Notes: generated from the sequence alone by a model not told the origin. 64,000 nt of DNA from Piscibacillus sp052246295 (GCA_052246295.1 JBQQCO010000014.1), one strand, 5' to 3'. Shown: positions 50,931 through 59,308, counted from the first letter of the stretch. Program-made: numbers and translations.

Positions 50931-52151
50931 TTAGTGATACATATCAAGTTTACCTTTTTTAAGGACTAGACCAACGCCACCTAATTTCATTAGATAACGG
51001 TTATCGATTACTTTTTTCATAATTGAAGCTGAACGACCAAATAACTTCTTATCATCAAACACAACACCAATTGCGTCCGTGTGACCTAATGATGCTACTG
51101 TACCTTGAATGTTTGGTTCAAATCCTTCAAGTTTCTCACTTCCGCTGACTAATTGCTTTAAGTTGTGAGCCACAACATCTGCCATTTGAATCGCAATCTG
51201 TGCTGTTGGTGGATAAGGGCGTTCTGATTCAGGGTTCATGATCACTGCACAATCCCCTACCACAAACACATCATCATAGTCTGGCGTACGAAGATCATTG
51301 CGAACTGGTACACGGCCACGGTTTGTTTCGAAACCTGACTCTTGAACGATCGAGTTACCTGTTACACCAGCTGCCCAGATAACATTCTTAGATTTAATTT
51401 CTTCTTGTTCTTCGTCTTTTTCAACGATAATGCCTTCTTCATTAACTTTCTTAATCATTGTACCAAGTTTGAATTCAACGCCTTTTTCTTCAAGACGGTT
51501 CATCGCATATTCAACAAGTTCTGGATCAAAACCAGCTAATGCAGTTGGACCAGCTTCAACATTGATTAAACGCACTTTGTCTTTAGGTACATCATATTCT
51601 TGGCAAAGCTCTGGAATACGGTTTGCTAGTTCTGCAACGAATTCGATACCTGTAAAACCAGCACCACCAACAATAATTGTAATTAAATCCTGACGTTCAT
51701 CTTTTTCTAAATTGTATTGAGCAAAATTGTACTCAATATGATCGCGGATTAAACGCGCACTGTTAATGTTTTGGATAGAGAAAGCGTGCTCTTTAAGCCC
51801 TTCAATACCGAATGTAGCTGATTCAAATCCTAAACCGATCACAAGATAGTCATAAGATAGTTCGCCATCTTCTAATGTAACTGTTTTGCTTTTTGGGTCG
51901 ATCGATTGTACTGTGTCTTGTACGAAATTAATTTTGTTAAAATCGACAACATCTTTGATTGCAATACGAGTACGATCGTGGTGAAGTGTACCTGCTGCAT
52001 TTTCATGTAGCCAAGTTGTTTGATAGTGATAGTCGTGTTTGTTTACCAACGTGATGTTGGCTTCCTCAGGTGACATTTTCTTTTGGAGGTTTACTGCCGT
52101 CATAATACCGCCGTAACCCGCACCAAGAATGACAATGTTTGGTCTGTTCAT
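50931..52151 (-). CDS. yumB: Type II NADH dehydrogenase-like flavoprotein (YumB)
   Basis: 406 residues. The first FAD dinucleotide loop is IVILGAGYGGIMTAVNLQ (residues 5-22), the NAD-binding loop is IIVGGAGFTGIEFVAELANR (about 159-178), and the second flavin segment is DVFVVGDCAVIMNPESERPY (about 296-315) followed by TAQIAIQMA. The C-terminus is amphipathic and should bind the membrane. NDH-2 enzymes move electrons from NADH to menaquinone, which the men genes in this window supply. The start at ATG 52151 has GGAAGGGA. Confidence 0.88.
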   Translation of the reverse strand: MNRPNIVILGAGYGGIMTAVNLQKKMSPEEANITLVNKHDYHYQTTWLHENAAGTLHHDRTRIAIKDVVDFNKINFVQDTVQSIDPKSKTVTLEDGELSYDYLVIGLGFESATFGIEGLKEHAFSIQNINSARLIRDHIEYNFAQYNLEKDERQDLITIIVGGAGFTGIEFVAELANRIPELCQEYDVPKDKVRLINVEAGPTALAGFDPELVEYAMNRLEEKGVEFKLGTMIKKVNEEGIIVEKDEEQEEIKSKNVIWAAGVTGNSIVQESGFETNRGRVPVRNDLRTPDYDDVFVVGDCAVIMNPESERPYPPTAQIAIQMADVVAHNLKQLVSGSEKLEGFEPNIQGTVASLGHTDAIGVVFDDKKLFGRSASIMKKVIDNRYLMKLGGVGLVLKKGKLDMYH

Positions 52152-52409
52152 ACTAATCCCTTCCATCCTTAAAAATTTTATGTCACGAATGACTTTGTGA
52201 TTTTTTTCACAGATAAAAATAAAAGATTGTCATAATTTCGTTAAACATTCCTAAAGTCAATCTTAGAACTTTTTGTGACTATTTTCAACCCTCTTAATAT
52301 TTTCTAATGTTTCAGATAATTTATAATAGAAAAAAGTTCTCATAACTGCCTGTATAATGTTATAATGTTCAATGGTGCGAATTGAATTCATAAAAGGTGG
52401 GGAAAATTT

Positions 52410-53408
52410 ATGAGTGATCATGTTAGAGACATAACGATCATTGGCGCCGGTCCGGTTGGCCTATTCACTGCATTTTACGGCGGCTTACGTCAGGCTGATG
52501 TACAAATCATTGAAAGCCTTCCTCACATCGGTGGTCAATTATCTGCATTATATCCTGAAAAATATATCTTCGATGTTGCTGGATTTCCTAAAATCCGCGC
52601 ACAAGAATTAGTTGATAACTTATATGAACAAGTTAAACCGTTCAACCCTGAAATCACGTTAGATCATGCGGTTCAAAAGGTTGAGAGAGTTGATGAAAAC
52701 TTAATTAAGTTAACAACAGATAAAGATACATTCTATACAAAGACAATGATCATTACGGCTGGTAACGGGGCATTCGAACCTCGCAGACTAAAAATTGATG
52801 GTGCTGAAAAGTATGAGAGCACAAACTTACATTATTACATCAAAGATTTAGAAGCTTTTAGAGACAAAAAAGTTTTAGTCTGTGGTGGTGGTGACTCAGC
52901 AGTAGACTGGTCATTAATGTTAGAACCGATCGCAGAAAAAGTGACTATTGTTCACCGTCGCGATCAGTTCAGAGCTCACGAGCATAGTGTTGAGCAATTA
53001 AAAAATTCATCAGTTGAAGTTTTAACGCCTTATGTGCCTTATGACCTTGAAGGTGATGAGAACATTAATAAGGTAATCTTACAAAAAGTGAAATCAGAAG
53101 AAACAGTCGAGGTTGATGTTGATGATGTCATTATCAACTACGGTTTCATTTCATCTCTAGGCCCGATTAAAGATTGGGGATTAGAATTAGAGAAGAACAG
53201 CATTGTTGTTAACTCTAAAATGGAAACAAATATTCCTGGCGTTTATGCTGCTGGTGATATTTGTACTTACCCAGGAAAAGTTAAATTAATTGCAGCTGGT
53301 TTTGGTGAAGGACCAACTGCTGTAAATAATGCTAAAGTTCGCATTGATCCTAATTCTAGAGTACAACCGAAACACTCTACATCAATGAAAATTTTTGAAG
53401 ATAAGTAA
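52410..53408 (+). CDS. yumC: Ferredoxin-NADP+ reductase, thioredoxin-reductase-like (YumC)
   Basis: 332 residues. FAD loop ITIIGAGPVGLFTAFYGG (residues 8-25), NADP loop VLVCGGGDSAVDWSL (about 154-168), then HRRDQFRAHE for NADP phosphate contact and GVYAAGDICTYPGK (about 276-289). It lacks the CxxC pair of thioredoxin reductases, which defines this FNR class. B. subtilis YumC reduces ferredoxin and flavodoxin. AGGTGGGG precedes the ATG. It is divergent from the NDH-2 gene. Confidence 0.94.
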   Translation: MSDHVRDITIIGAGPVGLFTAFYGGLRQADVQIIESLPHIGGQLSALYPEKYIFDVAGFPKIRAQELVDNLYEQVKPFNPEITLDHAVQKVERVDENLIKLTTDKDTFYTKTMIITAGNGAFEPRRLKIDGAEKYESTNLHYYIKDLEAFRDKKVLVCGGGDSAVDWSLMLEPIAEKVTIVHRRDQFRAHEHSVEQLKNSSVEVLTPYVPYDLEGDENINKVILQKVKSEETVEVDVDDVIINYGFISSLGPIKDWGLELEKNSIVVNSKMETNIPGVYAAGDICTYPGKVKLIAAGFGEGPTAVNNAKVRIDPNSRVQPKHSTSMKIFEDK

Positions 53409-53420
53409 TCTCTTTTCAAA

Positions 53421-53554
53421 CAAAGGGGAGTAGCTTTCACAATAAAAGTCGTCATTCTCGGAGGTTAGAACCTCTCGGCTTTATTGGCAATCACAGATTG
53501 TTAGCGAGACTTTTGCTTACCTAATTTACGGTGGGCAAAGGTCTCTTTTTTTAT
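53421..53554 (+). ncRNA. Mn2+ riboswitch (yybP-ykoY) with terminator
   Basis: The element shows AAAGGGGAGTAGC, GTCGTCATTCTCGG, GGCTTTATTGGCAA and TTAGCGAGACTTTTGC in order, the conserved pieces of the yybP-ykoY aptamer. A terminator follows: AGACTTTTGCTTACC pairs with GGTGGGCAAAGGTCT, then TTTTTTT (about 53508-53554). High Mn2+ should favour readthrough into the TerC-family gene downstream. Confidence 0.9.
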
Positions 53555-53583
53555 GTTACATATATTGAGGGGGGATAAATTAA

Positions 53584-54264
53584 GTGGATTTATTTACAGT
53601 TGAGTTTTTCTCAGCATTAGTCGCAATTATATTAATTGATTTAGTGTTAGCTGGAGATAATGCAGTTGTCATCGCCTTAGCAGCTCGAAACTTACCGAAG
53701 CACCATCAACGAAAAGCTATTATCTGGGGGACTTTTGGGGCAATCTTCATCCGAGCACTAGCAACTGTTTTCGTAGTTTGGTTACTAAAGATTCCAGGAC
53801 TTTTACTTATTGGTGGTATCGTGCTAATCTGGATTGCTTATAAACTCTTAACCGAAGAGGAAGAAGTCAATGTCAAAGCAGGAGGAAGTCTATGGGCAGC
53901 CATCAAGACAATTATTATTGCCGATGCGATGATGGGTCTAGATAACGTCCTTGCTGTTGCAGGTGCTGCACATGGAAGTGTTCTGTTAGTTGTCCTTGGT
54001 TTATTAATCTCAATTCCAATCATTGTATTTGGAAGTCAAATTGTCCTAAAGCTAATGGAAAGATTCCCGATGATTATCTTTATTGGTGGTGCTGTATTAG
54101 CCTGGACCGCTTCTAAGATGATTGTAAAAGAACCGATCATAGCTAATCTGTTTGCAAATGAATTTCTGAAATACGGATTAGAAGTCATGGTCGTTGTAGC
54201 CGTTATTGGCCTTGGTATTATGAAGAAGAAATCAGCTCAAACTCAAGCAGCTGGACAAGCATAA
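53584..54264 (+). CDS. TerC-family Mn2+ exporter (MeeF/MeeY/Alx-like)
   Basis: 226 residues with about seven membrane helices. The metal-binding acidic helices of the family are DLVLAGDNAVVIALAARNLP (residues 20-39) and DAMMGLDNVLAVAGAAHG (about 115-132). Bacillus YkoY and YceF (MeeY, MeeF) export Mn2+ and support metalation of secreted enzymes. The start is GTG 53584 with GGGGGGAT upstream. The Mn2+ riboswitch directly before it supports the role. Confidence 0.9.
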   Translation: MDLFTVEFFSALVAIILIDLVLAGDNAVVIALAARNLPKHHQRKAIIWGTFGAIFIRALATVFVVWLLKIPGLLLIGGIVLIWIAYKLLTEEEEVNVKAGGSLWAAIKTIIIADAMMGLDNVLAVAGAAHGSVLLVVLGLLISIPIIVFGSQIVLKLMERFPMIIFIGGAVLAWTASKMIVKEPIIANLFANEFLKYGLEVMVVVAVIGLGIMKKKSAQTQAAGQA

Positions 54265-54265
54265 G

Positions 54266-54300
54266 GAAACCCTCCTCGTTTAGACGAGGAGGGTATTTTT
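54266..54300 (+). terminator. Terminator after the TerC gene
   Basis: ACCCTCCTCGT, TTAG loop, ACGAGGAGGGTATTTTT. Confidence 0.85.
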
Positions 54301-54309
54301 ACGGCCTGT

Positions 54310-55140
54310 TTATTGGGTTTCTTTTATTGACTGCCTTAGCTTTTCTAGTCTTGGTTCGACGCCGTCTCCTGCTTCGATTATATACTCAAATTGAATATAT
54401 AATACATCATCATTAATTTGATAGGCGTAATACCCAGAAGCGATATCACCACTTTCATGATGCATAATACCTTCAAAGGAATTTTCCTCAGGGTCTAAAG
54501 GTGTTTGATCTCCATCTAACTCCGTTGCAAAATCGTTTAAAGCTGTGTTGTTAATGATTTCTACTGTTATTTTCACATTCTCAGCATCACTTGTATGAAC
54601 GATTTTATCATCCTCTATTAAGTCATTTCCTAAGAATTCATTCATTTGGTAGCTGATTTGATGAGAGGTTATATGATACTCCAAGACGGTTGTGCTCTCT
54701 TCCATCCCCTCAATCATAATCGTTTCTTCATATGGACCTTCAACTTTCACTTCAAGATTGCGATTTTTTTCCTCTTCTACTGGCTGTTCACCCTCTTCAG
54801 GGTCTTCTTCAGGTGTATTTTCCGGCTCTTCGTTCACTTCTTCTTCTGATCCTTCTTCCGGATCCTGCCCTTGCACCTGTTCACTATCAGGTGGTGTACC
54901 TGGTTCATCAACCGTCATATTTTGTTGATTAATCATTGTCGCGGCAACGATCCCGAATAATAAGATTGCAGCTGCAGTTGCCATCCAAATAAATTGGCGC
55001 TTACGTTTCTGTTGTGCTCTCTTTTTCTTAGCATGTTTGGAAATTGCCATTCTCATCTCTTCCTTCTTTTTTGGATCAATGCTACTCATCGTTTTTAACC
55101 CCTTCAATTCATCAAGAAATTGATCATCATGTTTACTCAT
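54310..55140 (-). CDS. Probable anti-sigma factor
   Basis: 276 residues. A basic cytosolic N-terminus (about 1-50, with KKKEEMRMAISKHAKKKRAQ) leads into one membrane helix (WMATAAAILLFGIVAATMI, about 52-70). Next comes a strongly acidic Pro/Glu linker (about 78-130) and an external domain. The gene begins inside the end of the sigma gene (ATGAGTAA overlap), the usual layout for an ECF sigma and its membrane-bound anti-sigma. The external domain is not one I recognise (DUF4179-like is possible), so the signal is unknown. GGAGGG precedes ATG 55140. Confidence 0.75.
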   Translation of the reverse strand: MSKHDDQFLDELKGLKTMSSIDPKKKEEMRMAISKHAKKKRAQQKRKRQFIWMATAAAILLFGIVAATMINQQNMTVDEPGTPPDSEQVQGQDPEEGSEEEVNEEPENTPEEDPEEGEQPVEEEKNRNLEVKVEGPYEETIMIEGMEESTTVLEYHITSHQISYQMNEFLGNDLIEDDKIVHTSDAENVKITVEIINNTALNDFATELDGDQTPLDPEENSFEGIMHHESGDIASGYYAYQINDDVLYIQFEYIIEAGDGVEPRLEKLRQSIKETQ

Positions 55141-55633
55141 AGCTGACCCTCCCAACCTTAGTCTTTAGCACTTTTAATGCGCGATAGAATGTGATTCGTA
55201 CTTTGTTTTCCGTCCAATTCAATACATCAGCCGCTTCCTTAATCGATAGTTCTTCGATTCCACGTAAAATTATGACATCTCGATAATTGGGCTTTAATGT
55301 ATGAATGGCTTCATAGAGCAACGCTTTCTCCTCAGTTGTTTGATAAACATCCTCAGGTGATTCTTCGTTTTCAGTGTCATACGTATCAATGAGTTTACGC
55401 CAATCCTGTCGTTTCTTTTTCCTTGCTTCATCAATTGCTAGGTTACGCGCAATTGAAATTAACCAAGTCTTCGGGCTTGAGTTCCCTTTAAAGGAATCAA
55501 AGTTGTTTATAGCTTTAATGAATACATCTTGAACTAAATCTTCTACATCGGGTGACGATGTGTAATAAGCTAAAAATCGATATATATCATCGGCATATCG
55601 ATCAAACCATTCGGTAATGAGTTCTTCATCCAT
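55133..55633 (-). CDS. ECF-type RNA polymerase sigma factor
   Basis: 166 residues. Region 2 spans about 8-75 (DIYRFLAYYTSSPDVEDLVQ, DVFIKAINNFDSF, SPKTWLISIARNLAIDEARK) with the usual tryptophan. Region 4 lies at about 105-160 (LPPNYR-like LKPNYRDVIILRGIEELSIK, NWTENKVRITFYRALKVLK), a helix-turn-helix for the -35 element. No region 3. It is followed by a coupled anti-sigma gene. The promoter upstream resembles an ECF promoter, so autoregulation is likely. The subgroup cannot be named with confidence. Confidence 0.9.
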   Translation of the reverse strand: MDEELITEWFDRYADDIYRFLAYYTSSPDVEDLVQDVFIKAINNFDSFKGNSSPKTWLISIARNLAIDEARKKKRQDWRKLIDTYDTENEESPEDVYQTTEEKALLYEAIHTLKPNYRDVIILRGIEELSIKEAADVLNWTENKVRITFYRALKVLKTKVGRVSYE

Positions 55634-55664
55634 GGCTTTACCCCCTAAATTGTTGTCTAATTAA

Positions 55665-55692
55665 TAGACGCACATAAGTTCATCATATTACA
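55665..55692 (-). promoter_or_regulatory. ECF-type promoter of the sigma operon
   Basis: Minus strand TGTAAT (55687-55692), exactly 16 bp, CGTCTA (55665-55670), a good fit to ECF promoters (TGtAAC, N16, CGTCTA), 32 bases before the sigma start codon. Confidence 0.65.
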
Positions 55693-55719
55693 AAAAATTT
55701 TATTTTGGGCTTCTTTACA

Positions 55720-55756
55720 GAAAAAAAGCTTGCTGTCCGTAGACAACAAGCTTTGA
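55720..55756 (-). terminator. Terminator of the IscA-like gene
   Basis: AAGCTTGTTGTCTACGGACAGCAAGCTT hairpin (arms AAGCTTGTTGTC and GACAGCAAGCTT), then TTTTTTC on the minus strand. Confidence 0.85.
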
Positions 55757-56113
55757 TTAACACTTCTCTGGAGTACCTTCTCGTTCTTTCGCTTTGAATG
55801 AAGAACCACAACCACATGAAACGATGGCATTAGGATTATCAATCGTGAATCCGCCACCCATCATATTTTGTTTAAAATCAATGGTCGTGCCTTCAACGAT
55901 TGGGCGGTCCATCTTAGCGATGACCACAGGAATATCGAAGTCTTCATAAAGTTCATCGGTTTCCTTGACTTCATAATCAAAACCTAATTTATAGGAAAGA
56001 CCACTGCATCCTCCACCTTTTACACCGAAGCGTAAGTATACGTTCTCCGCAGTTTCTTCTTTAAGCATTTCTTTAACCTGATACTGAGCTTGCTCAGTTA
56101 GTTGGATTGCCAT
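55757..56113 (-). CDS. IscA/HesB-type Fe-S protein (YutM)
   Basis: 118 residues. The three conserved Cys of A-type carriers are visible: GGGCSGLSYKLGF (first, about residue 34-46) and SCGCGSSFKA (second and third, about 98-107). A-type carriers deliver Fe-S clusters or iron to target enzymes. ATG 56113 has AAGGAGGT 9 bases upstream; longer frames to 56242 run into the dapF coding end and lack a site. It sits next to dapF, as yutM does in B. subtilis. Together with nfu and yuzD nearby it forms an Fe-S-related neighbourhood. Confidence 0.92.
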   Translation of the reverse strand: MAIQLTEQAQYQVKEMLKEETAENVYLRFGVKGGGCSGLSYKLGFDYEVKETDELYEDFDIPVVIAKMDRPIVEGTTIDFKQNMMGGGFTIDNPNAIVSCGCGSSFKAKEREGTPEKC

Positions 56114-56160
56114 ACGACATACCTCCTTAAGATTCATTATACTGATTGAATACAGTTCAT

Positions 56161-57030
56161 TCAAATTTTCTGCCAATAAAATTCGCCTGTCGCGACTGTA
56201 ACTGCCGGCCCTTTCATCATGACATGGCCATCTTCTTTCCACGTAATCATGAGATCTCCACCATCTAGGTGTACTACCACTTCTTTGTCTTTTTTAACAT
56301 AATCATTTAATACAGAGGACACAACGGCGGCACATGCACCAGTTCCACAAGCTTGGGTAATGCCAGACCCTCTTTCCCAAACACGGAAATTAATCTCCTG
56401 GTTATTTAACACCTCAACAAATTCAACGTTCACACCTTCCGGGAAACGAGAATCATTCGTCACGGCCGGACCCACTGTTTCAAGTGGTGCATCAACCATA
56501 TCATCTACATAAAAAATGACGTGAGGATTCCCCATCGACACAGCCGTTGCGTACAAGTTTTCTTCACCAACTAAAAACGGTTCTTGTATAACATGATCAT
56601 CTGCATCTCCTGTTAAGGTTTCCATTGGTATTTTCCCACGTTCTAAAATAGGCTGCCCCATATCAATCGAGACGTTTTTCACCACACCTTGTTCAACTTC
56701 GACTTCGGCATCAACCACACCTGATTTGGCTTCAACCGTAAACGTTGTTTGATCAACATAACCTAAATCGTATGCTAGTTTTGCGACACAACGAAGTCCG
56801 TTACCACAGTTCATCGCTTCTGATCCGTCTTTATTAAAAATTCTCATCCTTACATCAGCAATATCCGATGGCAGCATTAAAATCAAGCCATCTGAACCAA
56901 TACCCGTATAGACATTAGAGACAGCTTGAGCTAGTGGTGATAGGTCTTCTTCATCTAAGGCAACTTTAAAACCATCTATATAAATGTAATTATTGCCTAG
57001 GCCATGCATTTTCGTAAATGGAATATTCAT
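56161..57030 (-). CDS. dapF: Diaminopimelate epimerase
   Basis: 289 residues in two pseudo-symmetric halves. The catalytic Cys pair is in AMNCGNGLRC (about residues 73-82) and QACGTGACAAV (about 224-234). It converts LL- to meso-diaminopimelate for lysine and peptidoglycan. ATG 57030 is preferred: GGAGATATGAGT gives proper spacing, whereas ATG 57036 abuts the site. It begins 11 bases after the yuzB stop, so the two are probably cotranscribed. Confidence 0.95.
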   Translation of the reverse strand: MNIPFTKMHGLGNNYIYIDGFKVALDEEDLSPLAQAVSNVYTGIGSDGLILMLPSDIADVRMRIFNKDGSEAMNCGNGLRCVAKLAYDLGYVDQTTFTVEAKSGVVDAEVEVEQGVVKNVSIDMGQPILERGKIPMETLTGDADDHVIQEPFLVGEENLYATAVSMGNPHVIFYVDDMVDAPLETVGPAVTNDSRFPEGVNVEFVEVLNNQEINFRVWERGSGITQACGTGACAAVVSSVLNDYVKKDKEVVVHLDGGDLMITWKEDGHVMMKGPAVTVATGEFYWQKI

Positions 57031-57041
57031 ACTCATATCTC

Positions 57042-57281
57042 CTATATACTCGGTTCATCTTCTTCTAGTTGTTTATAAATATTATCTACTAGCTGTTCAG
57101 GTGTCTCAGCTGTTACACAAACACCCTCAACTAGCGCAAATAGCGTCATTGAACAAAGCGCACAGTGGCTCGTACATCCTAATTCAACGACATCGAGATC
57201 CGGATCACGAGATAATTTATCATATGCTTCTTGAGATCCACTCATTAAATTATTGATACAGAACTCTATATTTGGGTTCAT
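57042..57281 (-). CDS. yuzB: YuzB family protein (DUF1450)
   Basis: 79 residues. Several Cys lie in a thioredoxin/ferredoxin-like arrangement: FCINNL near the start and VVELGCTSHCALCSMTLFAL at about residues 34-53. YuzB-like proteins are small conserved Firmicute proteins with a possible [2Fe-2S] or thiol role, unproven. ATG 57281 has GGGAG upstream. It lies between yuzD and dapF on the same strand, a conserved order. Confidence 0.85.
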   Translation of the reverse strand: MNPNIEFCINNLMSGSQEAYDKLSRDPDLDVVELGCTSHCALCSMTLFALVEGVCVTAETPEQLVDNIYKQLEEDEPSI

Positions 57282-57322
57282 ATACACACTCCCTTAATCT
57301 TGTTGATTGAACCCATTTCTGT

Positions 57323-57649
57323 TTATGATTGTGGTTCTAATCCCCGTTCTTCTAACGCCTTATAAACCGTTTTTAATTTAGGATTACCTTCCCCAACAAT
57401 TTCATCTTCAATCAACACAACTGGATAAAACATATCTTCCTCAACCACCCGCTCAGCAAACTCTTTATATGGCCCTTGTTCAGGCGGATTAAATATATCA
57501 ACATATTTATATTGAATGGCATCTTCACCAAACTTACGACCGATCGCAGCTTGTAACCACTCATATTGTTCCTTAGAACTTGGTAAATTCACACAACTTG
57601 GGCAAAGTACCTCAGCACCATAAACCGTCAATTCGATGTTCTTCCCCAT
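57323..57649 (-). CDS. yuzD: YuzD family protein (DUF1462, thioredoxin-like)
   Basis: 108 residues. A CxxC pair is in EVLCPSCVNLPSSKEQYEWL (Cys about 16 and 19), followed by a thioredoxin-like order of strands and helices (YKYVDIFNPPEQGPYKEFAE, DMFYPVVLIEDEIVGEGN), with cis-Pro-like YPVV. This resembles YuzD, of unknown function. The gene is divergent from nfu, and a Fur box abuts its -35. GGAGGGGA precedes the ATG. Confidence 0.87.
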   Translation of the reverse strand: MGKNIELTVYGAEVLCPSCVNLPSSKEQYEWLQAAIGRKFGEDAIQYKYVDIFNPPEQGPYKEFAERVVEEDMFYPVVLIEDEIVGEGNPKLKTVYKALEERGLEPQS

Positions 57650-57714
57650 ACTTCCCCTCCTAAGTAAATCTTTCAGTTAATTTTATTTTACACCATAAGA
57701 AAATCTAGGTACAA

Positions 57715-57729
57715 TGATAATGATTCTCA
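57715..57729. promoter_or_regulatory. Fur box between yuzD and nfu
   Basis: TGATAATGATTCTCA, one mismatch from the 7-1-7 Fur consensus. It directly abuts a minus-strand -35-like TTGTAC (57709-57714; -10 TAAAAT 18 bp on) for yuzD. It lies 18 bp upstream of the -35-like TTAGAA (57748-57753) and consensus -10 TATAAT (57771-57776) of nfu. Confidence 0.75.
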
Positions 57730-57802
57730 ATATTTTTGTTTAAACGGTTAGAAAAATATCAATTTCGTGATATAATATAGTTAAGAAAGGGGAAGATGAA
57801 CG

Positions 57803-58027
57803 ATGTTTGAACAGGTACAAGAAGTCATTGGAAAACTACGCCCTTTTTTACTTCGTGACGGAGGCGACGTAGAGTTAGTCGACGTGGATGACGACGGTAT
57901 TGTACTTCTACGTTTGAAAGGTGCTTGCGGAAACTGCCCGAGTTCTGCCATCACACTTAAGGCAGGTATTGAACGCGCATTACGTGCAGAAGTACCTGGC
58001 GTACAAGAAGTAGAACAAATTTTCTAA
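57803..58027 (+). CDS. Nfu-type Fe-S scaffold (YutI)
   Basis: 74 residues, a complete stand-alone NifU C-terminal domain. The cluster-binding CxxC is in LKGACGNCPSSAITLKAGIE (Cys about 46 and 49), preceded by RPFLLRDGGDVELVDVDDDG. Such proteins accept and transfer [4Fe-4S] clusters. GAAAGGGGAAG precedes the ATG, and a consensus TATAAT -10 lies at 57771-57776. Divergent from yuzD across a Fur box. Confidence 0.93.
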   Translation: MFEQVQEVIGKLRPFLLRDGGDVELVDVDDDGIVLLRLKGACGNCPSSAITLKAGIERALRAEVPGVQEVEQIF

Positions 58028-58047
58028 TACTCTATAATCAGTACAAA

Positions 58048-58080
58048 TCGCATGTGGCCGACACATGCGATTTTTTTCTT
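58048..58080 (+). terminator. Terminator after nfu
   Basis: TCGCATGTG, GCCGA loop, CACATGCGATTTTTTTC. Confidence 0.9.
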
Positions 58081-58111
58081 ATCATAATGGAATTTTTATT
58101 ATAGAGGATTG

Positions 58112-58237
58112 ATTTACCCCCATAGAGTGCGGATTAGCACCCATAGATCCTCAACTAACGCCCGTAGAATTCCGTTTAACACCCATAAAGTTCGAATTAA
58201 CACCCATAGGCTTATTAATGACACCTATTCTTTTAGA
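58112..58237. repeat. 21-bp-period array G (core AACACCCATA)
   Basis: Six units at 58112, 58133, 58154, 58175, 58196 and 58217, all exactly 21 apart, with ATTAGCACCCATAG, ACTAACGCCCGTAG, TTTAACACCCATAA and similar cores. The rest of each unit is unrelated, so the array is old or only the core is constrained. It lies between convergent nfu and the dehydrogenase gene. Confidence 0.88.
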
Positions 58238-58272
58238 AATGCATAACCCAAATAGATAAGCAAGAAGTACAT

Positions 58273-59232
58273 TTAATTAACAGGCGTAATTGGATCTTCT
58301 CCATTCAACACTCGCGCAATATTCTCAACCGCTAACTCCACCATCTTCATTCGAGTATCCACACTAGCTGATCCAATATGAGGAAGTGCCACAACATTGC
58401 CCAAACTCAATAATGGATGATCACTCTTAATCGGTTCATTTTTAAATACATCTAAACCAGCTGCTTTAATGTCTCCATCTTCTAGCGCCTTAAATAAATC
58501 CTCTTCATTCACGACACCACCGCGAGATGAATTGATAAAAATAGCTGATTCTTTCATGTTCTTAAAAACATCTGCATTAAACATATTCTTCGTTTCATCT
58601 GTTAAAGGTGTCATACAAACAACAAAATCCGATTGTTGAATAAGTTCATCAAACTCAACATAAGTCGCTCCAAGTTCCTGCTCGGCATTCTTTTTCCTAG
58701 AACGATTATGATAAAGGATACTCATATTAAATCCTGTTGCTCTCTTAGCAACAGCCTGCCCTATGTTTCCCATCCCTACTATTCCAAGAGTTTTATGATG
58801 AACATCTGATCCTGCTAATAAAAACGGCGACCATGTTTTCCAATCATCCTGCTTGACATATTCCACCGCTTCCGGAATTCGCCTTGCCGTTGCAAGTAAT
58901 AAAGCAAACGTTAAATCGGCAGTTGTTTCATTTAACACATCCGGCGTATTGGTTATAACCACCTCATGCTTTTTAGCGGATTCCAAGTCAATATTGTCAA
59001 AGCCTACTGCCATATTAGCGACTACCTTTAAGTTCTTAGCCTTCTGAAAAACTTCCTCGTCAATTGTTTCCGTTAACATAGCCAGTACCGCATCGGCATC
59101 TTTTACTTTATCTAAAAGTTCTTCACGCGGAATCGGAGTATCCTCATGGGGCCACATTTCCACTTCATAAGATTCGTTTAGTTTATCAACGGCTGATTCG
59201 GGTAAATTACGTGTGATTAATATTTTTGTCAT
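58273..59232 (-). CDS. D-2-hydroxyacid dehydrogenase (glyoxylate/hydroxypyruvate reductase type)
   Basis: 319 residues. The NAD(P) loop is LGIVGMGNIGQAVAKRA (about 147-163). The catalytic set is Arg in NSSRGGVVNEEDL (about 233), Glu in LDVFKNEPIKSDHPLL (about 262) and His in ALPHIGSAS (about 280). It fits glyoxylate/hydroxypyruvate reductases and 2-ketogluconate reductases; the substrate cannot be fixed. AGGAGG is followed by TTG and ATG; I chose ATG 59232. It stands alone. Confidence 0.88.
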   Translation of the reverse strand: MTKILITRNLPESAVDKLNESYEVEMWPHEDTPIPREELLDKVKDADAVLAMLTETIDEEVFQKAKNLKVVANMAVGFDNIDLESAKKHEVVITNTPDVLNETTADLTFALLLATARRIPEAVEYVKQDDWKTWSPFLLAGSDVHHKTLGIVGMGNIGQAVAKRATGFNMSILYHNRSRKKNAEQELGATYVEFDELIQQSDFVVCMTPLTDETKNMFNADVFKNMKESAIFINSSRGGVVNEEDLFKALEDGDIKAAGLDVFKNEPIKSDHPLLSLGNVVALPHIGSASVDTRMKMVELAVENIARVLNGEDPITPVN

Positions 59233-59308
59233 CAATTCCAAGCCTCCTTTATATTATTTAGTCAATGAAGTAAAATAAAGAAAAAATACAGGATAGGTGT
59301 GATTTATA

